Source: Trichostrongylus colubriformis
Taxonomy: Eukaryota; Nematoda; Chromadorea; Rhabditida; Trichostrongylidae
Assembly (NCBI GenBank): GCA_963978905.1
Contig: OZ022261.1
Coordinates: 30,191,686 to 30,255,685 of the forward strand
DNA: 64,000 nt
Direction: 5' to 3'
Position 1 is the stretch's first letter; every line of letters begins with the position of its first letter. Below, piece by piece: positions 10,870-22,300 of this stretch. Made by a program: the position numbers and the translations under genes. The notes beneath the pieces are model-generated. The model was not told the DNA's origin, did not search any database, and saw only the letters and a list, made by a program, of their open reading frames with translations.

Positions 10870-12245
10870 GGCCAACAGACGTAGCGCGGGGGCCCTTTTA
10901 AAGCCTAAGTCCAAGCAAGATGACTGACTAATGAGTGAGACACACGGAGAGAGCGTGGACTGCGTTCATCACGCAGCGCTATGCGTGTGAGCTACGAGCA
11001 CCGTATGCAGTCGAAGACTAAGGCAATTGCTGTCACCGACGTCTGAAGGGATAGGACACTGTAATCGTTTTAGGGCCCAACAACACGTGCCGTACCAAGC
11101 TTGACCGCGCCGCGTTGCACGCCGCGTTAAGTGTACTGCTTAGGATTTCTTTTCGCCAGTTCGCAACTTGGCCAGCAAATCACTTGTTGCGCGCAGTGTC
11201 CCAGTTTGAGTGTCCTGTCGCACCCTTTCGGCCTTTAATCAACATTGAACTATTGCAGTTGAACTTGTTCGAGCTACAGCATACTCACGGGTCTGTTACA
11301 GATTTTCTGGAATCATCACTATGCTTAACCTATTCACGGACCCCAGATGGGTACGTCATGGGTGTTTGCAAGTAAAACAGGATATTCGCATTGCGGCGTC
11401 CGTTGTGCTACACAAATGTGCGAGCTATGGCCTCCGTACTGGATGGGTCATAAAGCGATGACAGTGAATTACGTCTCATTCTAGGAGTAATCGTCGCTTC
11501 AAGACTCAACTAATGCGGTGCCCCTATCTGGAACCATCGCGTCGCGCGCTACACGCGGGCACGCAAATTACCTGTCCTTATGGCACAAACCCGTACGTCA
11601 TGATAGCAGTGCTTCCTGTAGTACGACGAGAATGCATCTGCCGCTACTTCATTTTCCACGGGAATGCCACCACAAATCGTCTGTCGTGTGCAGAAGCAAA
11701 GAATTGTATGGACTACGTATATACTACGTATGTTACAAATTAATAATTGTCGAAGTTTAAAAAAGATAGGCATGAGAAGCAATCCTTACAGTGCCAAGAG
11801 GTGGAAATTGTTCCCCAATTAAGTGCACGCTGGTCCCTGGCGAGGTAAGCAAACCTGACTCAAAACACTTGGAGGATGTAAGGAAGCATGTGTTGGTCCT
11901 GCCACGAAAACCTGATTACTGTAGCAGCCGACTCACAAGCGTCTGGTTTGTTCACCTCGTCCCTGGCAGCACTAGCCGCTGCACGTGTCTTTGCCTACCC
12001 TCGTTGTTTATTTCTGGGTTACCACATATTTTGCAGTGGTTTCAGAGATTGTTAATTTCTGGTCTACTACATATTTTTTAGAGATTTCATAAATTTCAGT
12101 GTGAAGCATGAGCACAAAAAAACATTGAGATTTGAAGGACGTAGGAGTTGAGGTCCTGCAGCGATACCTTGCGGCGCAGCTGCAATGCTGCACTCACAAT
12201 CAGTATTTTTTGCTCCTTTACGTACTTGTTGAGGTTGAGACATTT
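10870..12245. other. Intergenic with MITE remnants
   Basis: Fragments of the GTGTGTACCC family occur near 11340-11605 (GGGTACGTCATGGGTGT and CCTTATGGCACAAACCCGTA). No exon is recognised. Confidence 0.4.
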
Positions 12246-12498
12246 TGGTGCTAATGTAGTTGGGGGGGGGGGGGGGGGGGAGAGAGGCACACCACTGAGC
12301 TCGGCGTCCTGCGCTATTTTTGCCGAGGTTTTCAGCGTGAGCCCTAGTTTAGGGGGAACCCCTACTCCCCTAAGGTAAGGTTAGGCAAGAATATACGCTC
12401 GAGTATACAAACTGATGATTGAGGAACGGCTCCCAGTGAGGGACGACAACGCGACAATGATTGCCCCCCCCCCCCCCCCCAAACTACAGTAGCACCGA
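12246..12498. mobile_element. MITE with G19 and C17 tracts inside its termini
   Basis: Inverted ends GGTGCTANTGTAGTTNGGGG. A run of 19 G (12262-12280) lies just inside the left end and 17 C (12464-12480) just inside the right end, so the homopolymers are themselves mirror parts of the inverted repeat. Confidence 0.6.
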
Positions 12499-12499
12499 C

Positions 12500-13201
12500 A
12501 TTTTCACACGACAAACGGTTTTATCGTCAGTATGCACTTTATATGGAGCATGAATCACCATTTATCAGGCATGCTAAAGTGGTGCTCGGCTGTTACCGTT
12601 TAGCAAGGAACGTCTTTGTTCTGTGTAAGAACTTAGCAGGCCTTTGGTTGACCCTACTTACCAAGCATTTGGGATTTCCTTCAATTTTTAGGTTTCACGT
12701 GTTTTCACTTTTTCATAAACTTCTCAAAATGATCTTCAATGTACGCGTGTTCCGTGAGAATCCTGTGGGATGGTTGCATGATCGTTATCAAAGAATCGGG
12801 AAGACATCTGGAAAACAAAGAACGCTGTCGCACTTCTTGTGCCCTTCTCTCGATGTAAGCACAGCTATCGATCGATTTGCACTGTACCATAAACATCTCG
12901 TTTCAAAGAAGCGCGAACTGCTGTGAGCGGCCAACTCAGTTATCTCCTTAGCGTGATTTCTCACCCAACTCGCATTCAACACTGTTATCTTCGAATTTCA
13001 ATCAGTGTGCCTTAGGCTGGCGTCAGACTTTGTGATTTTGCAGTTTTGCGATTCTGAAGTGGTTTTGCGACTTCGCACGTGAATTGAGGACTGCACGATC
13101 TCAAGGTTCTGGACTTATAACGTTGACCTTACGCTCCTCTTTCATTATACGGTTTGTGAATTGTGTGACTGCTTACCTCTTTTCCAACGTTTTTTTTTCA
13201 G
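12500..13201 (+). other. Upstream region of the Nudix gene; possible alternative exon
   Basis: An open plus frame from 12543 ends at a good donor (GAT|gtaagc, 12855/12856), but its phase does not join the first Nudix exon without a stop. A TTTTTTTTTCAG acceptor ends at 13201, right before the first recognised exon. It could be a spliced-leader acceptor or the end of an intron from an unseen 5' exon. Confidence 0.3.
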
Positions 13202-13220
13202 GATTTGCAACCGTAACGAC

Positions 13221-13385
13221 ATGGTTATCCCTTACGATGTCAACCAGTATGGTGATGCAGTGATTTATTCAAAGTCATTGCCTCGAGACTTGGTGGAGAA
13301 GGAATTCGCTAACGAAATCGTCGCAACATATGGGTATTGGAAAGCGAAAGGAATAAATGCTGTATGGGTGTATATCAATTTGGAG
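13221..13385 (+). CDS. Nudix gene exon 1 (coding part)
   Basis: Begins MVIPYDVNQYGD and ends INLE at GAG|gtgcga (phase 0). Preceded by acceptor ttttttcag at 13201. The reading frame stays open from 13202, so translation could begin upstream if an earlier exon exists. Confidence 0.75.
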
Positions 13386-16300
13386 GTGCGATTGCTTTAT
13401 TGCAATTTGACCAGGTACTTACATAGTTGGGAATCAAAATCTCTCCAATTTGTCCGATAATGCTAGTTTCTCATATCCGCCGCGTCATTAATGTCCAATC
13501 TGTCGTATTCCAACAATCTGGCCTTCATACTTTGCGGTTGTGTCGGCGTGTCTCCCGACGGCAGGGTGTGGCTGCATTTACAATGGGTGGGTGGAGATGC
13601 ATAGATGACGCAGCCACGCCCTGCCGTGAGCACCGCAGAGTGTGAACGCGGCCATAAGGGATGAAGCAAGGCTGTTCTCAAACTTTGCGATGCCTCCTAT
13701 TCTCGTGCTCTACTCATAACATGTGGCCCAATCGTTCTTTTCAGATTGTAAGATTACTAGTCCTTACGTGCAGCATGCTCGCTTATCTCTTCCTGCCCTC
13801 TGCGCTCTTTAGGCTTTGCCTAAGCCTTTTCAGGGGAAGCATTAGGAAGTTTGGTGGGCAGGGCATGGCAAACTTCGAGCGAGGCAGTGTGCCATGGTTG
13901 GAGGAGGCAGGGTGGCATGGGTGGAAGTGCATAGGTGACGCAGCCACGCTCTGCCGGGCTCCCAAGGACAATCGATTCGGCAAGTCGTGCTGGTGGCGCC
14001 GCGAGTGCGACGCCGCGAAGCGATTTTCTGTCGTAAGTAGCCCTGACCTTGGGAAGTTGCATGCGCATGCACCTGATGTCTGACCTCGTGACAGGATGCA
14101 TGTTGGGAACAACCAGCTTTTTCGAAACCTTCCTTGCATTTCATGTAATATTCTAAACCACAGTGATGAAAGTAGCACCTGAAAGCATTGATTTACAAGT
14201 ATTATTGGGGTGGATGAGGAAGGTGAAATAAGAAACGGTACGACTCAACTATCACTGTCCCAGAACCGCAAGATGGTCAAAAAAATAATTTTCGCTGACC
14301 TTGCCCTTGCAAGTTTGTGTGTAGGGGTTATTTGGGGTGCTGATTACGAATATGACATCCATTTCTGTTTTTGGCGTCAGTTTGCTACAATTGCACTATA
14401 TTGGTGCACAACTTCTTTCTCCCGTTCGTTTACAATTGTCAACAAAGGGTTGTTCAAAGTGCTAAACATGAATATGACATTAATTTTTGGTGCGGGCGCC
14501 ATTTGACCAAGGTTGTGTAGCCTTATGGAGAATTTTCACTTTGGGCGTCGCATTCGCGGCTCCGCAACACGGCTACCTACCTCATAGCTCAAGAGGACGC
14601 ATCACCTCCTTCCTACTCAAGACTTGGGCAAAAATTGCGTGAACAGTGTGGTGCCCCTACAATATTAGCACCGCGCAGTGGCACTGTACGACATTCGTGC
14701 CTCAAACAGTTCCCATATTTGTAATCAGCTTCCCAAGTAACCCATGTAGGCCAAGTTTCAAAAGTGTAAGTTTTGGTCAAAAAAGTTTTTGTACTAATCA
14801 GTGCACTCACACCATATTGGCGCCGACGTTAAAAGCGAATGTCATATTCGTGATCAGCACCCCAGATAATCCGATAGGCGAAATTTCTGCGAAAAATTTT
14901 TTCCACCTAATCGCGGTGAGTGAGGTAGTGATAGATGAATAGTGCAAAAGAAACGATAAGAGTAGAAGAGGAAACGCTATTCTACTTCATCGTCTAGTGA
15001 GACGCGATGGGGATGTTGTAAGTGGAGCGCATCGCAACAGTCGCCGCCGGCAGGCTGTAGAGTATGAAACCGAGCTAGAATGTGTCAAGAGATACTGGGG
15101 AATTCCGGGGGAGGTTTCATCGTAACTGAAGGAACCCTTGATTTCTTAAGGTCGTTTGACGTTTTTATGGTTCCAGTGGCTGACTGCAATTCAGAATTTT
15201 TGAATTACCGTAATATCGCATCAAATTTACATGCGGCTGTATAGTGGCAACATACTAGGCTGGTGCATAATTCTTGTGTAGGAGGGTACTCTGATTAGAC
15301 CCAACTATTTCGAAAACTTTTAGCAAAGTATTGTTTTTAGTGCGACTTCATTACTGATGGTAATTGATGGTACTGATCACAACTCACAACTTTCATATTT
15401 TATGAAGGCATTCAGTTCGGCTACACTATATCGACTATGTCAAAAACTCGACAAAGAGTCAATCAGTATCGATCAATAATGGACGGCCGTTCGTTTTTGG
15501 CGCCGTGGTGCTACAGCCCATTTCCCAACGCGGCAGGGCGAGGCCTACGGACTTGGATGAACGTGTATCGATCTCTCTCAGCCCACCACACACTCTCACT
15601 CTCGCCACTCACCCAAGTCCGTAGGCCACGCCCTGCCAGGGATCGGGAAATGGACTGTATGTGTATTGGCATGCGACAAAAACCACCAACACCGAACTGA
15701 ATGCCACTTTTGCTTCTTTGGGACCTTCTGGAGGTTCTGATAAAAAAAGTTTGTTCACATCAGATATTATTGATCTGATATGAAAATGTGTGCTTAAGGA
15801 TTGCCATGTGGTCCCAGACCTTGCAAAACTTGGGTTCATATTCGCTCACGCGGCGCCGGATGAACTGACGATGACTCGTTGGCTCGGAGAGGAACCGTCA
15901 CGTTTGCCATTGTAAGTGGTTGCTCACACTTGAACGATCTTTTGCTTCAATATATCATTCTTTTGAAAGGATCGAAGTATTCCCACCCATTAATGGGTAC
16001 ACACTGGCTTGCGACGGGACAGCCGAATTGAGTCAGGTGGCACGAGGAGGAGGCGGAGCGCGCTGAGTCTAGCGGAACAGCAACTAGTCACGCGCGAACC
16101 CGGTTCGAATGTTTTGCTGCACATCCCGTATAAATAAAACCCGATTAGGATGCCGCTTATTAGTAAGCGTCCATCACATTTCCTGAACTGCTCCGCTAAC
16201 CTCGCTGGCAAATTCGCCTAACGGCACCGGGAGGGCTAAGGAGGAAGTGGGAACTGTGAGTACATGTATTCTGAATACAAAGCTTCCACCTCAGAGGAGA

Positions 16301-19300
16301 TGATGTGCAGTGAAACTCGCATTGAAAAGCGCGGCTCGGAGTCTTATTATAACCATCCCGTAGGAGGCGTGTCGTTCTGCACTTCATGAGCCGGGCGAGT
16401 TGCCGGCGAAGGCTGGACAAGGTTCGCGCAGGCTGATTTAGCCCCTCCGCCCGTCTATAATCTACCCTGACCAATGACGCAGAAACGTGCAAGAAGTGGG
16501 TTTTCGGGTTTCTAATTTTCGTGGCTTTCGCCGTTTTATTTTGTTCTTTCTATACTGTTACACTGCTTAGCACCTTACTTTTATTAGGTCTGTGCAGAAT
16601 AAATGGCCAAAACATAACTGGCCATAACTTCGCTCAGACACAAGTTTACTTGTTGAAATAAAAACCATTCGAATCTTCAGAATTTCGCCAACGATCTGTT
16701 AAAGAAAATATGTCATCATGATCAAATTCTGGATTGCTAGAATCAACAAAGTCAAGTATGGCATTTTTACCGTGCATAATTTTTCTGCCGCAGCTTTGCA
16801 TCGAGAACCCGGAAAAAGTGGTAATCCGTCAGGGATAGGTCTGGGGAATAAGCGAGGTGAGGGAGAGGTTCGATGCCTAACTGCATCATTTTTTTTACTG
16901 GGTGCGCAAAACAACGCAAAACCCCACAATTCGCAAGTCACCCGGCAGAAACTGATCGAGACGCTCCCTGACCCCCTTATTCCCCAGACCTATTCCTGAC
17001 GGATTACCACTTTTTCCCGGTTCTCGATGCAAACCTGCGTCAGAAGGAGTTCGCCGAAACGATGCATGTTGAAAATGCCATCGTTGACTTCATTAATTTT
17101 CGCAATCCAGAATTTGATCATCATGGCATATTTTCTTTACCAAATCGTTGGCAAGGTTGCGTAGATTCGAACGGTTTTTATTTCGACAAATAAAGTTGTG
17201 TCTGAGCGAAGTTATGGCGTTTCGAAAAAGGTTTTCCGTTTTGGCCATTTATTCTGCACAGACCTAATACATTCCACAGTCTGCAAAGTTTATACCTTCC
17301 AGTGTTTTTGAGAACAATATCATTACAGTTAGTTCCGGTGCAATTATTTTAGAATATTTTGTGATCCAATGATAAGAAGCTTGAGTCACTGGTTACCTCT
17401 TTATCTGTTATTCCAGGACAACATTTTCTTACTTCTCAGTACATGGAATGGTTGTCGATGAAAAAGGTCGTGTTCTAATGATTCGCGAGCACCGCCGGTA
17501 TGACACTCACTTCGCCTTATATTTCAAAATCAGCGAACGTGGATGAGCTACAGGGCATCCGAATTGGATAAAGCCACGCGGGAAGCGATAACCGCGTCCA
17601 ACTTTGGCCCGCTCGCATTGGACCTGGCAAAGCACTAACGCGCGCGGTGGCGTGATTTGCGTAGCGTGTTGACCCAGTTGAAGATTCCTGCCGTCCATAT
17701 AGCGAGCTGCTCCTTATCGTATCGGCTGGTAATGAGGACATGGAAACAAGTGTAAAGTGACTACGCCTGAAGTTTCCATTCTCCATCTCCGAGCGTAATT
17801 CCCAACGGCATTGTCGCTCCACTTCAAATTGATTGCACATGCGTCGCGTATTGAGTTCATGTTATCTACCGTTCACGGTGTGGCAAAATCTCCGCCTTCA
17901 AATGGCCTGATCTTTTGAGCATGGCTTTTTGCAAAACTGCTAACAACTTTGGAGATCGTTTGCATCGTACTTTCTGCTAAATTTATGCTGCGAGTCTGAA
18001 AACTTGCTGTTCTCTTCAGGTCAAGGATAGTAGTGCGGCGTTGTAGAGCTGGGCCAGGCCTCTGTTGAGAAATCCTCAGCGGGGGTCGTATTTCATGTTT
18101 GAAAGGGGCTCGTAATCCTAGAGGTCAGCAGTAATCAGCTCTAAATCCCAGCTCTAAGAATTACCGAAGGAATGAAGTACCCTCAAAATGATAGATTATT
18201 AATGGAAATTTTATGGCGAGGTCGGCTAAAGCGAATCGCGTTCTCGTTGGTCCGCTGGTACTGAATGCACAAACACAAAATGGATGTATGAAGCTTGTTA
18301 CACCAAAGGAAATATTCATCACTTTCAAACGAAGTAGATCATTGATGGTCATAGGAAATAACAATGCTTTCAGGGTTAACGGTCGCACAAAGTAGTTGCG
18401 AAAAGTGGTCTGCCAAAAGGAGCATCGAAATCCGATAACATCAAAATGGTAGTGTCTTCTGTAACCGGTAGAAGAAGTCCAATAAACTGCAAAAACACCA
18501 TTTCTACAAGGATCCGAGCCACCATCTCCAGTTTATTGAGCGTGACACTTACGTCCCTGCCACACGGCTGCTGACATTGTTTTTTCTTGAGGTGTACTTG
18601 AGTCTGTGCGTCCAAGAAAGGCAATGTAACTCTGCTCAGAGAACCGTTTTGCAAAAGTGGAAAGCAGATTCGAGATCAGCGTCAGAAAATACGTCTGATC
18701 ACATCTCTCCCATTACAAACGGCGATTTAGATCTCGGATCCTTCCCTTGTAAGCTTGGTTCAATGCACATGACACTATGGGGTGAAAGGAAAATATTGGT
18801 AAATACAGGTTAGCGTCGTATGATGTTATGACTGATAGCACATAGAGTGGCCCTAGCGAACCCTGCATAGGCAGGAAAATCGTGTGTAGGCCCTAGGATT
18901 GTGGATGGAATTCTCAAGCACGGCGCATCCCACAACGACGCTGGCCAGCGTCAACCGCCTGCCTCTTGCAGACACTTTGAATTACATTTTCTAATGAGCG
19001 ATGGGAAGGTTTCGTGAGTTCGACGAAGAAAAAAACCTCAACGAAATATTTTCGATCCAATTTCTTTCTTTCTTATCTTATGGCATAGTTTCAGCAGTCG
19101 TTAGGAAGCGGCAATCTTGCGCTTACAAGGTGACTTCTTGAACTTACGTTAGACCATCTAAAGTGAAGCACTTTGACATTTCGTTACATTTTACACTACG
19201 ATAGGCCGGACCCGTGTTCTTGGGGGTGAATTGTATTCCTGCCTCTCAAAATACGGGCGTCTGGGATGGGAATTTGCGCTGCGACGCGGCCGAATCCGAC

Positions 19301-22300
19301 GTTTCTGACAGTAGCACAAACAGGGAATGGGACGCATATACCTCAGTGTCTGGAAGATTTTGTTAAAGTATGAGTGTTTTTCTTGTTTCCTTCGAAATAA
19401 AATAAGCTTTTGTATGTGGTTTTCATGCGTTGCACACTCGCACTACCACTTGCGTCGCATGATATTTTCTTTGTAAAAAGTTTCTGGAAATCTGACGGCA
19501 GTTTGATTAGAATAACTTTTTAATCTTGTCGTGACTCTGCGGAATTGTTCTAGGACTGACTTATTGCATTGCTATGGCAAGGCCCTACGAGGAGTGTGAC
19601 CTTCAGAAAGGATAAATTTTAGAGTGCCGCGGTGCGTTAAAAGGACTTCTGGGTGGAAAGCATAGCAACAGTAGGTTAGACGACTAGTAACAACGACTGC
19701 GACACTAGATGTCCTCTGCTATGATTCTCACATAACCCGAATGGTGAGGCACTGATTGCGAAACGCAGTGAAATGCGCGCTCACAGCCGCAGTTGTTCAT
19801 CACTACATGGAAAACAATTGTTTTTACTTTGCACCTTTATTCACCTTTTGTTGTCTTCGAAAATTCGTAGAACCAACGGGATGACACTACTTACACTGTT
19901 TAGCAAATATGTGTGGATGTTTCCCGGTGGAATGCCCGAATCTAATGAAAATCTGTTTGAAACGGCGGAGAGGAAGGTCCTAGAAGAAACAGGAGTTGTC
20001 GCTAAGGCGGAGTCCGTAATTTCTCTTCGGTTAGTTTGCTTCTGCGAACTTAAAACCAAATGAACTGCTGTGCGTGACCCAGGGGTGTGTGGCAATTGAT
20101 CGAATTTTCGCTTCGCGGCATCGCACGCGCGGCGCCGTCAGCACGACTTGCCGCAGCCGTTTGGAATTCCGCTCATGACGCAATGGGCTGGTAATGTGAA
20201 GGATCTTCGAAGATTGCAGGTCGGAAGCTTCGGAAGTTCCTATGTTGCTGTTACTGTTTCAACAGATAAAGCTGCAAACGACTCGAACTCGCCGCGGGCG
20301 GCCGGCCAAAAGTTCGACCAATCGCCGCACACCCCAGACCCACAACTGTGTAGCTTTTTTCCGTTTCTTTGAGTAAGTTGGCTTATGTATAAGCAAGAAG
20401 ACGAAGTTGTTCAAAACACCGCGCTCGGGAATCCTTGTCGCGGTGCGCGCCCCCGAAGAAGGTCCTAATCCTAATCAAACACCTATTTGATAATAGCAGC
20501 TGTTGAAATAAATCATTTGGGCTTGTTGGGTACCACAAAAACCTGACTGTCCGTGGGCTTCGCTAAAAACAACTAAAATGAACTCCAACTTTTGAATGTA
20601 CTTTGAGAATGACACAGTATGTCAAAAACTGAATGGATGGAAATTATTGAACCGGGAGCTTTCATTTTGTAACTCGTCGTGACACTTAAGAAATTTCCCT
20701 CGCCTCGTCGTTTCGTTGTCCCTAACGACGTTGCCCCTCCCTCGCATCATTTCGACCAGCGGATGCGAGGCAGCATAACTAGCAGCGGGGTTAACAGCTA
20801 CGCCTTTTGATGACAGACCCTGCCTCCGGCGACGTGATTCCTGGTTGGTTACGATGAGAGCGGCAAAGGATATGCGATTGGACCAAAGGTAGTGCGGCGC
20901 ACTTTCGCGGTGTTTGCTTGGAGCTCACTCAAAAAACGTAATTCCGACATTCCCTTGTGTTTACTTGGCAACATGCCAATAAAACTAGACCGGACTACCC
21001 GCCTCTTGACCGAAAAGTCGTCCGCGTCGAGAATTAACGGTGGGGAGGGGGTCTTTTTCTCGGACCTTTGGCCATTTCCTTACTTTTTTTCTTCACCATC
21101 GTAGTACTAAGCATCTCGACTTTCATATTCACTACATTTTTCATTGTTCGTCCGAATTTCCCCTAACGCTGCCTTTGAAAACTTTCACAAGCTGGATGAG
21201 AACTCTCGCGCTCGAAAAGGATGGGAAAGTGGGATAAACCATTTTTTTCCGAATGGCGATATGGGGTGTGTGCCATTGGGACAGAGAATTCGCGTGCCCG
21301 CGTTTGACGCGCAACGAAATAGTGCGAGTCAGGTGCGGCGTACCAGTTGAGTCCTGAAGCGAATATACCTAGAATAAGGCATAGGGCACCATTATCGCTT
21401 GAAGACCCATTCAATGCGGCGCGCATAGCTCGTATCATCACGCCACATGCCGGACGCCGCAGCGCAAACTTTCTGTCCCTATGGCACACACCCGCTCCTA
21501 TGCCTCATCTTTTCAATGTCGTCTTTGGATATTTTTGGAGTGCGTTTTCCGATGAAGTAAAGCTGCGGACACATTCAAGCGTTCGATTAATTTACTGGAC
21601 AAGTTTCAGTCAGCGACTGCGTACGGAGTACGAGGGCGCATGCGGTTTCTTCTTCGGATGCTTGATGAAACCTGTCAGAGACTCCTCTTCCAAGGACGCT
21701 GGAGGCGCTGTTTCTGATGTTGTTGTTGCCATGAAATGGTTCACAAGGTTATGTAAAATTCAATCTCTTTCTGTTATAAGCCACAATGACAGTATTCGAT
21801 GGATGTGTACCCTTATGTCAGGATTTCGCACCACGACGGAGGGGGGAGGGTCGTCCCGCAGCGGATATGCGCTAGCATCTGATCTTTTAATAAGCATGTG
21901 AGAAGCGGACAGCGAAATGGTTTGAGGAAATGCGACATAAATGTGTTTTTACTATTAGTAAAGAGGCATAGCAATAAAGCACATTGCAATTGTACAATCC
22001 GGCAACAGTTACTGATATTGTAAAGGTTGAAAAAAAGGGGGATCGTACTCAGTACCGGTAGAGGTGGGAGGGGGTGGTGGTGCCGAAGCGGCTATTTTCC
22101 TCGACACCTGGGACTGCCCTGCCTTCAGCTCGTCCGCATGCTGTGCGAAATCCTGTCATAAGGGTACACACCCGTATTCAGCAGGCACAAAACATCGTGT
22201 GCCTCACGTCAAGGCAGTTAACCGCAAGGCGGGTGCGGCGTGCAGGGCTATGCGTGTGGCATGCCGTTTGTGGTTGAGTCCCTGGGCGAATACCGTGCCT

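Noticed and set aside
12543..12855. First exon of the Nudix gene ending at GAT|gtaagc
   Set aside because: Joining it to 13202 in its longest frame gives a stop after four codons; only a short alternative frame fits.
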